Source: Bacillus sp. BP-3
GTDB taxonomy: Bacteria > Bacillota > Bacilli > Bacillales > Bacillaceae_G
Reading direction: 5' to 3'
DNA: 64,000 nucleotides
NCBI RefSeq assembly: GCF_028401955.1
Contig: NZ_JAQOTJ010000005.1
Span: 34,204 to 98,203, forward strand
The notes beneath the pieces are model-generated. The model was not told where the DNA came from and did not search any database. It saw only the letters and a list, made by a program, of their open reading frames with translations. This document shows positions 26,801 through 34,709 of this stretch, in pieces. A program made the position numbers and the translations under genes. Positions within the stretch are counted from its first letter, which is position 1. Each line of letters starts with the position of its first letter.

Positions 26801-27043
26801 TTCTAGACGAGATGATTCTTGCGTACTTTCGTCAAATCCATTATCAGGAATTAACGGGAAACGGAAATTACTACCCGAATTTGGTTTAGACGCTTGCAGG
26901 TCAGCTTCTCGTTTATCAGAGTAGTATTTTACACGAGGAATCTGAGAAGTAACCTTTTTCTCTGCAGGTGTTTCTATTGTTTTTAATGCTGTCGCTTCAT
27001 TTTCTTCCTCTTTTTTAAAAAGCTTTTTCATCCAATCTAACAT
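23825..27043 (-). CDS. sftA: DNA translocase SftA, FtsK/SpoIIIE family
   Basis: 1072 aa. An acidic, Glu- and Ser-rich N-terminal linker covers about residues 200-500. The FtsK motor follows, with Walker A GSTGSGKS near 750, LIDPKMVELAPYN, and Walker B VIVIDELADLMM. A C-terminal winged-helix gamma domain follows (FEACQFVVEQGGASTSSVQ). There are no transmembrane helices, unlike SpoIIIE, which fits SftA, the soluble septal translocase that clears DNA from the closing septum. The linker holds a 39-bp tandem repeat (26022-26229), which makes the protein longer than the roughly 950-aa B. subtilis one. I chose ATG 27043; GTG 27052 is the only in-frame alternative nearby. Confidence 0.93.
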   Translation of the reverse strand: MLDWMKKLFKKEEENEATALKTIETPAEKKVTSQIPRVKYYSDKREADLQASKPNSGSNFRFPLIPDNGFDESTQESSRLEKLAIQEGPIRERRRSRRVEEVQEMTYIEPSTEKVKPTSKVETNRRPFRPSEMLSPVFGYNRPQSRQKENEESKQQQREDIEISMEGKSVVDAWLEKNGYISSDSSQDGLTEVESTIVKTNGEQKEDSKSVVNLEKNEAALHSHEEQLDTFEDVTEQIHTSESEVQESTVIETRFEMTEEVEGSVEIEESLEESVTEEVISEVAEESVTEEVISEVAEESVTEEVISEVAEESVTEEVISEVAEESVTEEVISEVTEESVMEEMTEEVEESVEIEESLEEELTEEVISEVAEFVTTEEHLKTEEFAELEESTVEGKEFELVVETSSIMEDSDMQEETSIVEESVIQEETPVAEESVEIEESFEAEVSEETEVVDVSLDMEELITAEFDEVPKAESFTQEQTEKFIQADEQTQQAVQSFANVIIEETQAKKQPEVKAEQKEKVIEEPKREKKRFVPFNVVMLKQDKQMLEEKRRVAMATQPAHTGPEQKQNIEPPVQEEMTHRVVVETVQDVRNVLQAPPTYEFPPLTLLNIPNHSATNDAEWLEGQKELLNTTFHNFHIGAKVVNVTQGPAVTRFEVQPDPGVKVNKITNLSDDIKLNLAARDIRIEAPIPGKNAVGIEVPNKESKAVFLREILRSPVFTKSESPLTVALGLDISGTPIVTDIRKMPHGLIAGSTGSGKSVCINAILTSILYKAKPHEVKLMLIDPKMVELAPYNSVPHLVAPVITDVKAATAALKWAVDEMERRYELFAHAGARDLSRYNTIMNEQEIPGETLPYIVIVIDELADLMMVAPGDVEEAICRIAQKARACGIHLLVATQRPSVDVITGLIKSNIPTRIAFTVSSQVDSRTIIDIGGAEKLLGRGDMLFLDNGTSKPVRVQGVYVSDEEIEKSVAHAKRQMKPNYLFQQEDLLAKTEQQESEDELFFEACQFVVEQGGASTSSVQRRFRIGYNRAARLIEEMEAQGIISEARGTKPRDVLITEDEFAAMQDIHV
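26022..26229 (-). repeat. 39-bp coding tandem repeat (13-aa units) in sftA
   Basis: Four near-identical 39-bp units start at 26061, 26100, 26139 and 26178, with degenerate half units on both sides. Each encodes EEVISEVAEESVT. Because the unit is a multiple of three, copy number can change without a frameshift. Similar shorter motifs (EEVSEE, VEIEESLEE) extend through 25690-26290. Confidence 0.92.
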
Positions 27044-27163
27044 GCTTACCACTCTTTCTACTAAATAGTAACACCCTTTATTGTATCAGCATTCGGCAAA
27101 AAGTGCAGATGAAATTGCTTTCATTTCATTTACAGAAAAATAAAAAATATTATTAAATAAAAA

Positions 27164-27185
27164 TGGCTCCATCTAGGATGGAGCC
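27164..27185 (-). terminator. Terminator of the amidase gene
   Basis: GGCTCCATC (27165-27173) pairs with GATGGAGCC (27177-27185) around a 3-nt loop. An A-rich plus strand (T-rich on the minus strand) follows at 27157-27163. It lies 10 bp past the stop codon. Confidence 0.75.
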
Positions 27186-27194
27186 AAGAAAAAA

Positions 27195-28025
27195 TTACCT
27201 TTTACTAACCCGATAACCCTCAACACTATCTGCTACACTTTGCAGTAAAGAACGTAAATAATTCACATCTGATAGTTTTCTGTCTTCTTCTGGATTTGAC
27301 ATAAATCCTAGTTCTAATAAAACCCCTGGTACCTCAGCCCAGTTAAACCCAGACAAATCATCACGAAATTTAATCCCATTTACTTGTACGCTACTGTTTT
27401 CCTTCACTTTATTCACAATAAACTCAGAAGCGGTTAAACTCTCTTGATAAATGTTTTTTGTAAAAGCATTCTCTTTTGACGGCGTTAACACCGCAAAACC
27501 CTTTTCTGCTGCACTTTCCGAACCATCTGCATGAATTCGTAAAAACAAATTCGCATGATGCTCATTAGCAATTGCCGCTCGTTCTTTATTACTCATATTC
27601 ACATCATGTGTCGTTCTTGTCATAACCACTTCAATGCCTTTTGCTTCTAACATCTCTTTTAATAGAACAGCTGCTTCTAAATTTAGTTCATACTCTCGCT
27701 TTTTCGTTACAACTCCTGTTGTTCCATCTGTTACTTTATATTTTTGTTTTGTTGCCCCTGGGCCAATTGGCTCTAATTCCAAATTCGCTTTTCGTTGGTG
27801 ACCTGGATCAATACATACAATAAACTTTGTTTTTTCCCTGACAGGTGCTGGTGCTGGCTCTTCTTTCACTTGCTCCGCTTTCGGTTCATTGTTTTGTACA
27901 GAACTTTCTACACGAGGAGGCTCTTTTTCCTCTTGCTTAGGTGATGTTTTTGCCGCTTCCTTCGTGCATCCCATCATACAAAGTGCAGCTATCATCATTA
28001 CAGAAATATTTTTTATGTACTTCAT
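27195..28025 (-). CDS. N-acetylmuramoyl-L-alanine amidase, lipoprotein
   Basis: 276 aa. The signal peptide ends in the lipobox MMGC (Cys near residue 20), so it is anchored to the outer face of the membrane. A charged linker follows, then an Amidase_3 domain from about residue 68 (IVCIDPGHQ). Zinc ligands are His in PGHQ, Glu in KREYELNL and His in RIHAD; the catalytic Glu is in LLELGFMSN. It cleaves the bond between MurNAc and the stem peptide. AGGGAG precedes the ATG, which lies 9 bp after the stop of the gene at 28035. Confidence 0.9.
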   Translation of the reverse strand: MKYIKNISVMMIAALCMMGCTKEAAKTSPKQEEKEPPRVESSVQNNEPKAEQVKEEPAPAPVREKTKFIVCIDPGHQRKANLELEPIGPGATKQKYKVTDGTTGVVTKKREYELNLEAAVLLKEMLEAKGIEVVMTRTTHDVNMSNKERAAIANEHHANLFLRIHADGSESAAEKGFAVLTPSKENAFTKNIYQESLTASEFIVNKVKENSSVQVNGIKFRDDLSGFNWAEVPGVLLELGFMSNPEEDRKLSDVNYLRSLLQSVADSVEGYRVSKR

Positions 28026-28034
28026 ATTATCTCC

Positions 28035-28394
28035 CTATCTATGAAAAGAATTTCTTATGTACTCCATAATTTCATCTATATGATTCATAATACAAGCAGG
28101 ATTCCAGGTGCTCATCCCTCGCTCTGCAATATACACATGTAAATTCTGTATATCTACAAAAACAGGATTACCAAGGTCCGTATCATATCCAATCACAAAC
28201 CAGCTTTCTTGCCAATTTCCTTCTCTTTCTCCTATTAATGAATTTCCTTTCTTATCATACCGATAACCAACTTGCCCACCTTCAAATTCTTGTTTATGAA
28301 ATAGATAAATTTCTAACGATTGCAATTCAATATCATGAATACGAGATGTTTGAATGAGTTGAAGTAGTTCGTATACTTTCGGATGCTGCATCAT
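28035..28394 (-). CDS. SMI1/KNR4-like small protein
   Basis: 119 aa, cytoplasmic. The segment WFVIGYDTDLGNPVFVDIQN, followed later by WNPACIMNHIDEIMEYI, is typical of SMI1/KNR4 (SUKH) proteins. Many SUKH proteins are immunity proteins to toxins, but none of the usual toxin genes is nearby. This one is in an operon with the amidase gene, which begins 9 bp downstream. Function unknown. Confidence 0.65.
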   Translation of the reverse strand: MMQHPKVYELLQLIQTSRIHDIELQSLEIYLFHKQEFEGGQVGYRYDKKGNSLIGEREGNWQESWFVIGYDTDLGNPVFVDIQNLHVYIAERGMSTWNPACIMNHIDEIMEYIRNSFHR

Positions 28395-28524
28395 GCGATA
28401 TACCTCTTTTCATATTTTTCTAGATTTTACCTAATGTGACTTAGAAATACAATTCTTTTACGGGAGAAAATAGAATGTTTGTGTATCGTAGTTGTAATCA
28501 GCATATCCAAACTCGTCAAAGGGT

Positions 28525-28649
28525 TTTATCCCGCATTAACGGGCAGTAAGGACTGGGGAAGCACAAAGGAGAAAACTGCCCGTAAAAGCCCGATTGGCTC
28601 TACTAACCATCAGTGAGAATAGCGTCACTGATGGTTAGTAGAACTTTAT
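28525..28649 (-). repeat. bcr1-like repeat element flanked by TTTAT direct repeats
   Basis: TTTAT occurs at both ends (28525-28529 and 28645-28649). Inside are an ACGGGCAGT/ACTGCCCGT inverted pair (28538-28583) and a long hairpin, TCTACTAACCATCAGTGA with its complement (28597-28642). The GGGCTTTTACGGGCAG arm is shared with 22566-22648. It fits the published description of bcr1 as a short mobile-like element of the B. cereus group, though length and identity need a database check. Confidence 0.7.
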
Positions 28650-28683
28650 CCTGTGTCGAATCGCCGATATGTAGGTGGACAAA

Positions 28684-28741
28684 CAAAAAAAGAACTGACT
28701 CCGTAAGGTACCTACGCACCTTATGAGGTCAGCTCTTTTTT
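28684..28741 (-). terminator. Terminator of ytpR
   Basis: A long stem pairs AAAAAGA and CTGAC on one side with GGTCAG and TCTTTTT on the other. An inner AAGGT/ACCTT stem closes the loop. It lies directly after the ytpR stop codon. Confidence 0.82.
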
Positions 28742-28743
28742 AT

Positions 28744-29358
28744 TTAGAATTTAAACTCTTGTCCAACTTCGTAGCTGTCTTCAAGTATAAGAATTCCTTT
28801 TTCTTGCGGAGCATCTGGAAGCTCTAATTCACGTGCTGAGCAAATCATACCGGAAGATGGAATGCCGCGAAGTTCTGCTGGTTTGATTAACATACCGCTC
28901 GGCATTACTGCACCGATTTTCGCAACTACTACTTTTTGACCTGCGTCAACGTTTGGAGCACCACATACGATTTGTAATGTTTCTGTACCAACTTCTACTT
29001 TACATACGTTTAATTTATCCGCATTTGGATGCTTTTCTTTTTCTGCTACGTAACCAACAACAAATTTAGGTGAAAGATCCGCTTCTACTGTTTCTGTAAA
29101 ATCGTTCTTCGCTAAAATTTCATTGATCTTTTCAACAAGCTCTTTCGTTAATGTAAGATTGCCTGTTTCTGATATTTCCATATAAGAAGAAGCATTAAAA
29201 ATGTTGAATCCTGCTGTTACATTACTTTCACGATCGAAAACGCGCGCTACATCTCCAATACGTTCAAATGTGCGGTTTTCTAATGTAATGTCTTGTAGGG
29301 CAACAATTAATGTATCCCCAATACCTTCAAGGTTATAAAAAACGTTCACTTTGTTCAT
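28744..29358 (-). CDS. ytpR: tRNA-binding (EMAP-type OB fold) protein YtpR
   Basis: 204 aa. The C-terminal half holds a tRNA-binding domain: [36 protein letters not shown] and [15 protein letters not shown], as found at the N-terminus of PheT and in CsaA. The N-terminal half is a DUF4479-type part. Its ATG overlaps the ytpQ stop (ATGA). It probably binds RNA; the precise cellular role is unknown. Confidence 0.9.
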   Translation of the reverse strand: MNKVNVFYNLEGIGDTLIVALQDITLENRTFERIGDVARVFDRESNVTAGFNIFNASSYMEISETGNLTLTKELVEKINEILAKNDFTETVEADLSPKFVVGYVAEKEKHPNADKLNVCKVEVGTETLQIVCGAPNVDAGQKVVVAKIGAVMPSGMLIKPAELRGIPSSGMICSARELELPDAPQEKGILILEDSYEVGQEFKF

Positions 29359-30167
29359 CCTTTCTCTTTTTCACTTCGTTCGTTCCGATTTTTCGCCAAA
29401 ATAAAGATTGGTTCGAAATTACCATCTTCATATACGAATGAAAGTGATGTAATCGGAACATGACCTTCTGCAAAAAACTTCATTGTCATTTGTGCAATAA
29501 TATCATAACCGATTTTGTTCACGATATCAGCAACAATTAATACATCTTGGTGCGGAACTGCAACAACCATATCACCAGAAATTTGGTTACACATCTCTCG
29601 TAATAATGAATCGTTTAAAATACGGCTCGCGTCATACCCGTCATTTGTATTTAAGAAATAAAATGTATTTCCAGCAACTTCATCTTGCTTAAATTCAGTG
29701 CGTAAAGAGCGCACGTTGAACAATGCCATTTCACGCACCTGTTCTTCTGTCATCCCGATTTGCTTTAGCAAGCGCTGATCAATAAGCCGGTATGTTTTAT
29801 CTGAATCTAATGCATAGTAAATACGTGTTTCTGCTGTATGTTCCGTCATGACAAACGGATTTCCTTTTTCTGCTTCTTTCGGAAAAGAAGTGGAACGGAT
29901 TACAGGCAAAATTTTCGCAGTACTTGTTACTTCTTTATGCATCGCAACGAGAGCTTCTTCTACATAATAGACAACTTCTTCAATTGCCTTCTCTTTCTGT
30001 ACCTCCCACTTCGCTACAATACCTGGAAGAGAAATCGTAATTCCCTTTTTCGTATTTATTTGTTCAATGCGAAGTGTTTCCTTTTCACTATCGTACTGAA
30101 AGCTCCACTCTGCTCGTGCAAGGCGCTTCATCAATTCGTCTTTCATCTTCTTACTCGTCATTTTCAT
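29355..30167 (-). CDS. ytpQ: DUF1444 family protein YtpQ
   Basis: About 270 aa. It begins [20 protein letters not shown] and has ATARIYY-type and [16 protein letters not shown] segments of the DUF1444 family. I chose ATG 30167, which has GGGAGG about 8 nt upstream, instead of the upstream candidate at 30203, which lies in the ytpP terminator. Function unknown. It lies between ytpP and ytpR as in other Bacillus species and overlaps ytpR by 4 bp. Confidence 0.87.
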   Translation of the reverse strand: MKMTSKKMKDELMKRLARAEWSFQYDSEKETLRIEQINTKKGITISLPGIVAKWEVQKEKAIEEVVYYVEEALVAMHKEVTSTAKILPVIRSTSFPKEAEKGNPFVMTEHTAETRIYYALDSDKTYRLIDQRLLKQIGMTEEQVREMALFNVRSLRTEFKQDEVAGNTFYFLNTNDGYDASRILNDSLLREMCNQISGDMVVAVPHQDVLIVADIVNKIGYDIIAQMTMKFFAEGHVPITSLSFVYEDGNFEPIFILAKNRNERSEKEKG

Positions 30168-30185
30168 ATCGTTTACCTCCCTTCC

Positions 30186-30225
30186 GAAAAAAACAACCCC
30201 CACATATGAAGATAGAGGTTGTTTT
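30186..30225 (-). terminator. Terminator of ytpP
   Basis: AACAACC (30192-30198) pairs with GGTTGTT (30217-30223). On the minus strand the stem is followed by TTTTTTT. It lies 10 bp past the ytpP stop codon. Confidence 0.8.
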
Positions 30226-30235
30226 CAGTTTCAGT

Positions 30236-30550
30236 TTATTTTAAACCTTCAATGAACTCTTCAATTTGCTCTTGTGTTTTACGATCTTTGTTTACGTAAC
30301 GGCCAATTTCTTCTCCCTTATTGTAAGCGACAAAGCTTGGAATACCAAATACGTCTAATTTGATGCATAAATCAATATATTCATCGCGGTCTACATAATA
30401 GAAAGAGAACTCGCTATATTTTTCTTCTACTTCTGGCATAAATGGATCGATAAAGCGGCAATCTGGACACCAATCTGCTGAAAATAAAAAGATCACTTTC
30501 TCTTCGTTTTTTAATTCTTGAAATTGCTCTATACTTTCTAATGCTTTCAT
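30236..30550 (-). CDS. ytpP: Thioredoxin-like protein YtpP
   Basis: 104 aa, a single thioredoxin fold without signal peptide. The active site is WCPDCRF with Cys28 and Cys31 (CPDC in place of CGPC), and the cis-Pro is in FGIPSFVAY. It is likely a cytoplasmic disulfide reductase. AGGGAGG precedes the ATG at 30550. Confidence 0.9.
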   Translation of the reverse strand: MKALESIEQFQELKNEEKVIFLFSADWCPDCRFIDPFMPEVEEKYSEFSFYYVDRDEYIDLCIKLDVFGIPSFVAYNKGEEIGRYVNKDRKTQEQIEEFIEGLK

Positions 30551-30638
30551 CTATAATTCCTCCCTAAAAAGAAGTATGTATTTACTAATTAAGTTGCTTC
30601 CATGTAGATTAAAACATGCCCGCTACTTGCTTTCTACC

Positions 30639-30730
30639 TTTGTTTTAACCCTTTCATGTGGAAAAAAATGGATCAAACCACTTCTATGCAGGGTCAGATG
30701 CTCTCGGCCACCTAAAAAAGAGGGTTTTTA
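30639..30730 (-). repeat. Interspersed ~90-bp 3'-end repeat, copy E
   Basis: A full copy: TTTGTTTTAACCC, TTCATGTGGAAAAAAATGG, CTTCTATGCAGGGTCAGATG, CTCTCGGCCACCTAAAAAAG and a T-run. The minus-strand hairpin changes to CTGACC/GGTTTG, so pairing is largely kept despite base changes. It starts about 44 bp after the stop codon at 30774. Confidence 0.75.
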
Positions 30731-30773
30731 ATTTGTATTTATATACTACCATACATGCGATACGGTGCAAGGT

Positions 30774-31283
30774 TTATGCTTTGCTTCTGTCATACATATA
30801 TTGTCCAACTAATAGCTTCATAACATGCACAAACAAGTCCGTCCGATCAACATAATTGTTTGTAAAAATACCAATTGCTCCTTCATTGCTGCGAATGTCA
30901 CGTTGCTTCGTATAGTCTTCCATCACCTCGCTTAATTCTTTTCCTTCTTCAAGAGGCTGAATAAACTCATCTGGCAGTTTCATACGTGCTCCGCCTGCTG
31001 TAAATAGCTTGCCTTCTTTCGTTGCTAAAGCACCCCAGTTGCACATAAACAAGCCATGGTCTGTATGCATTACGCCGCCTTCTAAACCAATTCCAATATC
31101 CGCTTTTCCTTCTGCTAATGCTAGTTTTGCTCGGTTACTTGCCCCTTGCAATGTTTCTTCATCTGAAAATGGTTGCGCAGACACATGAGACGGGACAGCC
31201 AATGAAACAATTTCTGCTTCTGTAAGCACTTGCTTGACCGCATTTATTTTCACTTTATTTTTTGATCCAACTGCCACTTTCAT
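30774..31283 (-). CDS. DUF84 family inosine/xanthosine triphosphatase-like protein
   Basis: 169 aa. It opens MKVAVGSKNKVKINAVKQVL, the substrate-loop signature of the YjjX/DUF84 family within the ITPase-like superfamily. The middle part GIGLEGGVMH and the end FTNNYVDRTDLFVHV also match. It probably hydrolyses non-canonical purine NTPs. AGGTG precedes the ATG. It lies 51 bp downstream of the M42 peptidase gene. Confidence 0.85.
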   Translation of the reverse strand: MKVAVGSKNKVKINAVKQVLTEAEIVSLAVPSHVSAQPFSDEETLQGASNRAKLALAEGKADIGIGLEGGVMHTDHGLFMCNWGALATKEGKLFTAGGARMKLPDEFIQPLEEGKELSEVMEDYTKQRDIRSNEGAIGIFTNNYVDRTDLFVHVMKLLVGQYMYDRSKA

Positions 31284-31308
31284 ATTTTCACCTCAAAATT
31301 CAAAAAGA

Positions 31309-31328
31309 AAAGGCCACATTTGGCCTTT
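31309..31328 (-). terminator. Hairpin terminator of the M42 peptidase gene
   Basis: AAAGGCCA (31309-31316) pairs with TGGCCTTT (31321-31328) with a 4-nt loop. The minus strand continues into TTTCTTTTTG. It lies 6 bp past the stop codon. Confidence 0.75.
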
Positions 31329-31333
31329 CCTTA

Positions 31334-32407
31334 TTAAGCATTTTCTTTAATTGTTTCAAATGTAGTTTTATCTGTCGTTTTTACTAACTGAATCAGCAAT
31401 TCTTTCGCTGCCGCATAATCATCGATATGTAAAATCGAAGCATGCGTATGAATGTAACGAGCACATACACCAATCACCGCAGATGGTACTCCAGAGTTAC
31501 TTGTATGTACGCGTCCTGCATCTGTACCACCTTGTGATACGAAATATTGGTACGGAATGTTATGCGTTTCTGCTGTATCTAAAATAAATTCGCGAATGCC
31601 GCGGTGTGTTATCATAGAGCGATCATACAAGCGAAGGACAGCACCTTTTCCAATTTGACCAAACTGCGTTTTATCTCCTGATGCATCGTTTGCTGGGCCT
31701 GCATCTAACGCATAAAAAATATCAGGCTCGATCATATTCGCAGCTGTTTGCGCACCGCGAAGGCCGACTTCTTCTTGCACTGTTGCACCAGAATATAGTG
31801 TATTTGGCAGTTTTTCATCTTTTAATTCTTTCAATAGCTCAATCGCAAGACCGCAGCCATAACGATTATCCCAAGCTTTCGCCATTATTTTCTTTGGATT
31901 TGCCATCGGTGTAAACGGACAAATTGGTACAATTTGTTGGCCTGGTTTCACACCAATTTCATGGGCTTCCTCACGACTATCTGCACCGATATCAATTAAC
32001 ATGTTTTTTATATCCATTGGTCTGTTACGTTGTTCATCACTTAATAAGTGCGGAGGAACAGAACCTACTACACCGATAATCGGGCCGTTGTCTGTCATAA
32101 TTTGTACACGCTGTGCTAGCAATACTTGGCTCCACCAACCGCCTAATGTTTGAAAACGAACCATTCCGTTTCTCGTAATTTGCGTTACCATAAAGCCTAC
32201 TTCATCCATATGACCAGCTACAAGAACGCGCGGGCCATTTTCGTCACCCTTTTTCAAACCGAAGATACTTCCTAAACGATCTTGTACGATTTCATCTGAG
32301 TATTTGCTTAGTTCTTGCTTCATAAAACGGCGCACATCATGCTCAAATCCTGAAGCACCTTGCAGTTCTGTTAACGTACGAAATAGTTCCATTGTCTCTT
32401 TATTCAT
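31334..32407 (-). CDS. ytoP: M42 family aminopeptidase (YtoP-like)
   Basis: 357 aa. Metal ligands are visible: His in [10 protein letters not shown], Asp in AWDNRYGCG, the Glu pair in [10 protein letters not shown], Asp in YALDAGPA and His in YIHTHASIL. This is the M42 glutamyl/deblocking aminopeptidase pattern; these enzymes form large cytoplasmic dodecamers and trim peptides. It is transcribed divergently from ytzB, as in B. subtilis. GAAGGAAGG precedes the ATG. Confidence 0.92.
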   Translation of the reverse strand: MNKETMELFRTLTELQGASGFEHDVRRFMKQELSKYSDEIVQDRLGSIFGLKKGDENGPRVLVAGHMDEVGFMVTQITRNGMVRFQTLGGWWSQVLLAQRVQIMTDNGPIIGVVGSVPPHLLSDEQRNRPMDIKNMLIDIGADSREEAHEIGVKPGQQIVPICPFTPMANPKKIMAKAWDNRYGCGLAIELLKELKDEKLPNTLYSGATVQEEVGLRGAQTAANMIEPDIFYALDAGPANDASGDKTQFGQIGKGAVLRLYDRSMITHRGIREFILDTAETHNIPYQYFVSQGGTDAGRVHTSNSGVPSAVIGVCARYIHTHASILHIDDYAAAKELLIQLVKTTDKTTFETIKENA

Positions 32408-32548
32408 CGCGGTATCCTTCCTTCAATCCAGTAATAGAATTACTCTTTTCATTGTAACGAAATTTTCGAAATCTTTCTAGTTTCTTCTTTTTTTATGTAA
32501 TTTGATTTATACTTATGGGGAAAACTTTAACAGGATAGAGGTGAATGT

Positions 32549-32860
32549 ATGAACTGGAAAAGCTTACTAGCGGGTATTGGTTTAGGTTTTGCAGCTGGAT
32601 ATGTTGTTGCAAATAAAGTACAAGAACAATCCCACATTTCTTCTGAAAAAGCATTAAAAATGGTGAAGCAAGCATTAAGTCATAAAGGTGAAATTACAGG
32701 TTCTTGGGTACATATGGTTCCCGAGACGTTTGAAAAATATGATGTTACTTACGATGTATACCGCGGTGGTATTACAACATTACTACACGATGTACAAGAA
32801 CGATTTGAATTTTTAGTAGATGCAAAAACAGGTACAATCTTAGAAGTAAAAGTTGCTTAA
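32549..32860 (+). CDS. ytzB: Small PepSY domain protein YtzB
   Basis: 103 aa. An N-terminal hydrophobic helix (residues 5-21, SLLAGIGLGFAAGYVVA) anchors it to the membrane. The rest is one PepSY domain: ISSEKALKMVKQAL at the front and FLVDAKTGTILEVKV at the end. PepSY modules are thought to inhibit or bind proteases. It is one of the few plus-strand genes here and diverges from ytoP. Confidence 0.85.
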   Translation: MNWKSLLAGIGLGFAAGYVVANKVQEQSHISSEKALKMVKQALSHKGEITGSWVHMVPETFEKYDVTYDVYRGGITTLLHDVQERFEFLVDAKTGTILEVKVA

Positions 32861-32894
32861 TACGAGATGCAGATTGGTTTTAAATCGTTCTAGC

Positions 32895-32935
32895 ATCAAA
32901 AAGCTTGGATTACATGTACATCCAAGCTTTTTGAT
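32895..32935. terminator. Terminator of ytzB
   Basis: A perfect 15-bp stem (32895-32909 with 32921-32935) with an 11-nt loop, containing AAAAAGCTTGGA and its complement. The T-rich end suits the plus strand. It separates ytzB from the convergent GNAT gene. Confidence 0.88.
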
Positions 32936-32963
32936 TTCTATCTCTCTACATAAGCCGACTTTT

Positions 32964-33410
32964 TCATAAACAGAACTTCGCTAATTGCTCACCCCAAGAT
33001 GATAATTCCGTTTCCATGAAACCTGCCTTTTGGTAAGCAAATTTTGCTGCAAGATTTTCAGGATGATACCCTATCATAATAAGTGGAATATTTAAATCAT
33101 TCATTCTCCTTATTTCTTCAATAACCAATTTTATAGCATGTACTCCTATTCCTCTTCCTTGGAAACCTTTATCAACCATCAGTCTGTAAATCCAATAATT
33201 ATTATCGTCGCAGTCTATCCCAAACATAGTAAAACCTACGATTTCGTTATCAAGATATATTCCTTTTGCATGGAAATTGTCTAGAAACTGCACCTCTGCA
33301 ATTGAATACAAGTTGGAAGCGATAAATGGTTGTTGCTCTTGATTCACTGATAATTGAATCGTATCTTCCCAATTACTCTTATCGATCGTTTTTAATGATA
33401 TATGTTTCAA
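32964..33410 (-). CDS. GNAT acetyltransferase, BltD/polyamine-acetyltransferase-like
   Basis: 148 aa. The N-terminus NQEQQPFIASNLYSIAEVQF and GIYLDNEIVGFTMFGID resemble spermine/spermidine acetyltransferases of the BltD/PaiA type. The CoA motif is RLMVDKGFQGRGIGVHAIKL. The start is TTG 33410 with AAGGAG upstream. The assignment to polyamines is by similarity to remembered sequences only. Confidence 0.75.
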   Translation of the reverse strand: MKHISLKTIDKSNWEDTIQLSVNQEQQPFIASNLYSIAEVQFLDNFHAKGIYLDNEIVGFTMFGIDCDDNNYWIYRLMVDKGFQGRGIGVHAIKLVIEEIRRMNDLNIPLIMIGYHPENLAAKFAYQKAGFMETELSSWGEQLAKFCL

Positions 33411-33486
33411 TATAATGCTCCTTTACAAGAATATTTCCATAGTCTTCTTGTCGATTTCGTACGTTTAAGTCGTTACACAATCATTT

Positions 33487-33517
33487 CAAAAGACCAAATC
33501 GAATCGTGATTTGGTCT
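33487..33517 (-). terminator. Terminator of the beta-oxidation operon
   Basis: AGACCAAATC (33491-33500) pairs with GATTTGGTCT (33508-33517), loop of 7 nt, followed by TTTT on the minus strand. It lies about 40 bp past the thiolase stop codon. Confidence 0.8.
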
Positions 33518-33557
33518 ACTAATTCGTATACGATTTACATCGTTTCTGTACCTTTTG

Positions 33558-34709
33558 TTATATTCTTTCGATAATAGTTGCCGTTGACATCCCATGTCCG
33601 ATACAAATTGTAAGTAAGCCGTATTTTCCGTTTCTTCTTTCTAATTCATGAAGCAGGGATGTCATCAATTTCACACCTGTTGCTCCAAGCGGGTGTCCTA
33701 ATGCAATCGCACCGCCGTTCACATTTACTTTATGTAAATCTGCTTCTAGTTCTTTTTGCCACGCAAGAACAACAGAAGCAAATGCCTCGTTAATTTCGAC
33801 TACGTCCATATCATGAATTGTTAAATTTGCTTTTTGCAGTACTTTTTTTGTTGCTGGAATGACACCGTCTAGCATTATTGTCGGATCTGAACCAACTACA
33901 ACTTGATTCACAATCCTTGCCCGTGCTTGAAGCCCTAACTCTTTCGCCTTTTCACTATCCATTAACAAAATGGCCGCTGCTCCATCACTAATTTGACTTG
34001 CATTTCCTGCTGTAATTAATCCATTCTCTTTAAATACAGTCTTTAAATTTGCTAATGCTTCAAGAGAAGTGTCTGCTCTTGGTCCTTCATCGTTTGTAAC
34101 GAGTATTGCATTGCCTTCTTTATCTATCCCATTCACTGGGACAATTTCACGTTTAAAGTACCCTACTTCTATCGCCTGTAGTGCACGTTGATGACTTTCA
34201 TAAGCGTAGCTATCTAGCTGCTCTCTTGTAATTCCATATTTTTCAGCAATCATTTCTACTGAAACACCTTGATGTACAAATTCATATTTTGCATGAAGAC
34301 TACTCGGAATCGTATTTGCATTGCCATCGCTTAAAATTGGCACTTTCGTCATATGCTCAACACCAGCGGCAATGGTAATATCCATATCACCAGATTTAAT
34401 TTCTTGCGCTGCAAAATGGATTGCTTGTTGTCCCGAACCGCATAGACGGTTAATCGTTACAGCAGGAACAGTAATCGGAAAATTCGCTTCTAAAGCAGCA
34501 AGTCTACCAATATTAAAGCCTTGCTCAGCAACTTGTGTCACACACCCCATGACAATATCTTCTACCATTCCTTTTTCTATATTGGCACGCTTCATCACTC
34601 CATCCATCGCAACTGCAGCAAATTGTACTGGATGGAGTTCACGAAACGCACCGTTTCTTTTTCCAACTGGTGTACGTACCGCTTCAACAATTACAACTTC
34701 TCTGTTCAT
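33558..34709 (-). CDS. Acetyl-CoA C-acyltransferase (thiolase)
   Basis: 383 aa, full length. The nucleophilic Cys is in VTINRLCGSGQQAIHFAAQE (near residue 88), the active-site His in NVNGGAIALGHPLGATG, and the second Cys in LTICIGHGMS. It performs the last step of fatty-acid beta-oxidation, thiolysis of 3-oxoacyl-CoA. Its ATG overlaps the dehydrogenase gene by 4 bp, making it the last gene of a four-gene operon. Confidence 0.93.
   Translation of the reverse strand: MNREVVIVEAVRTPVGKRNGAFRELHPVQFAAVAMDGVMKRANIEKGMVEDIVMGCVTQVAEQGFNIGRLAALEANFPITVPAVTINRLCGSGQQAIHFAAQEIKSGDMDITIAAGVEHMTKVPILSDGNANTIPSSLHAKYEFVHQGVSVEMIAEKYGITREQLDSYAYESHQRALQAIEVGYFKREIVPVNGIDKEGNAILVTNDEGPRADTSLEALANLKTVFKENGLITAGNASQISDGAAAILLMDSEKAKELGLQARARIVNQVVVGSDPTIMLDGVIPATKKVLQKANLTIHDMDVVEINEAFASVVLAWQKELEADLHKVNVNGGAIALGHPLGATGVKLMTSLLHELERRNGKYGLLTICIGHGMSTATIIERI

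Noticed and set aside
28684-28741. Riboswitch or T-box near ytpR
   Set aside because: The structure is a simple terminator downstream of ytpR on its own strand, with no aptamer or T-box features.
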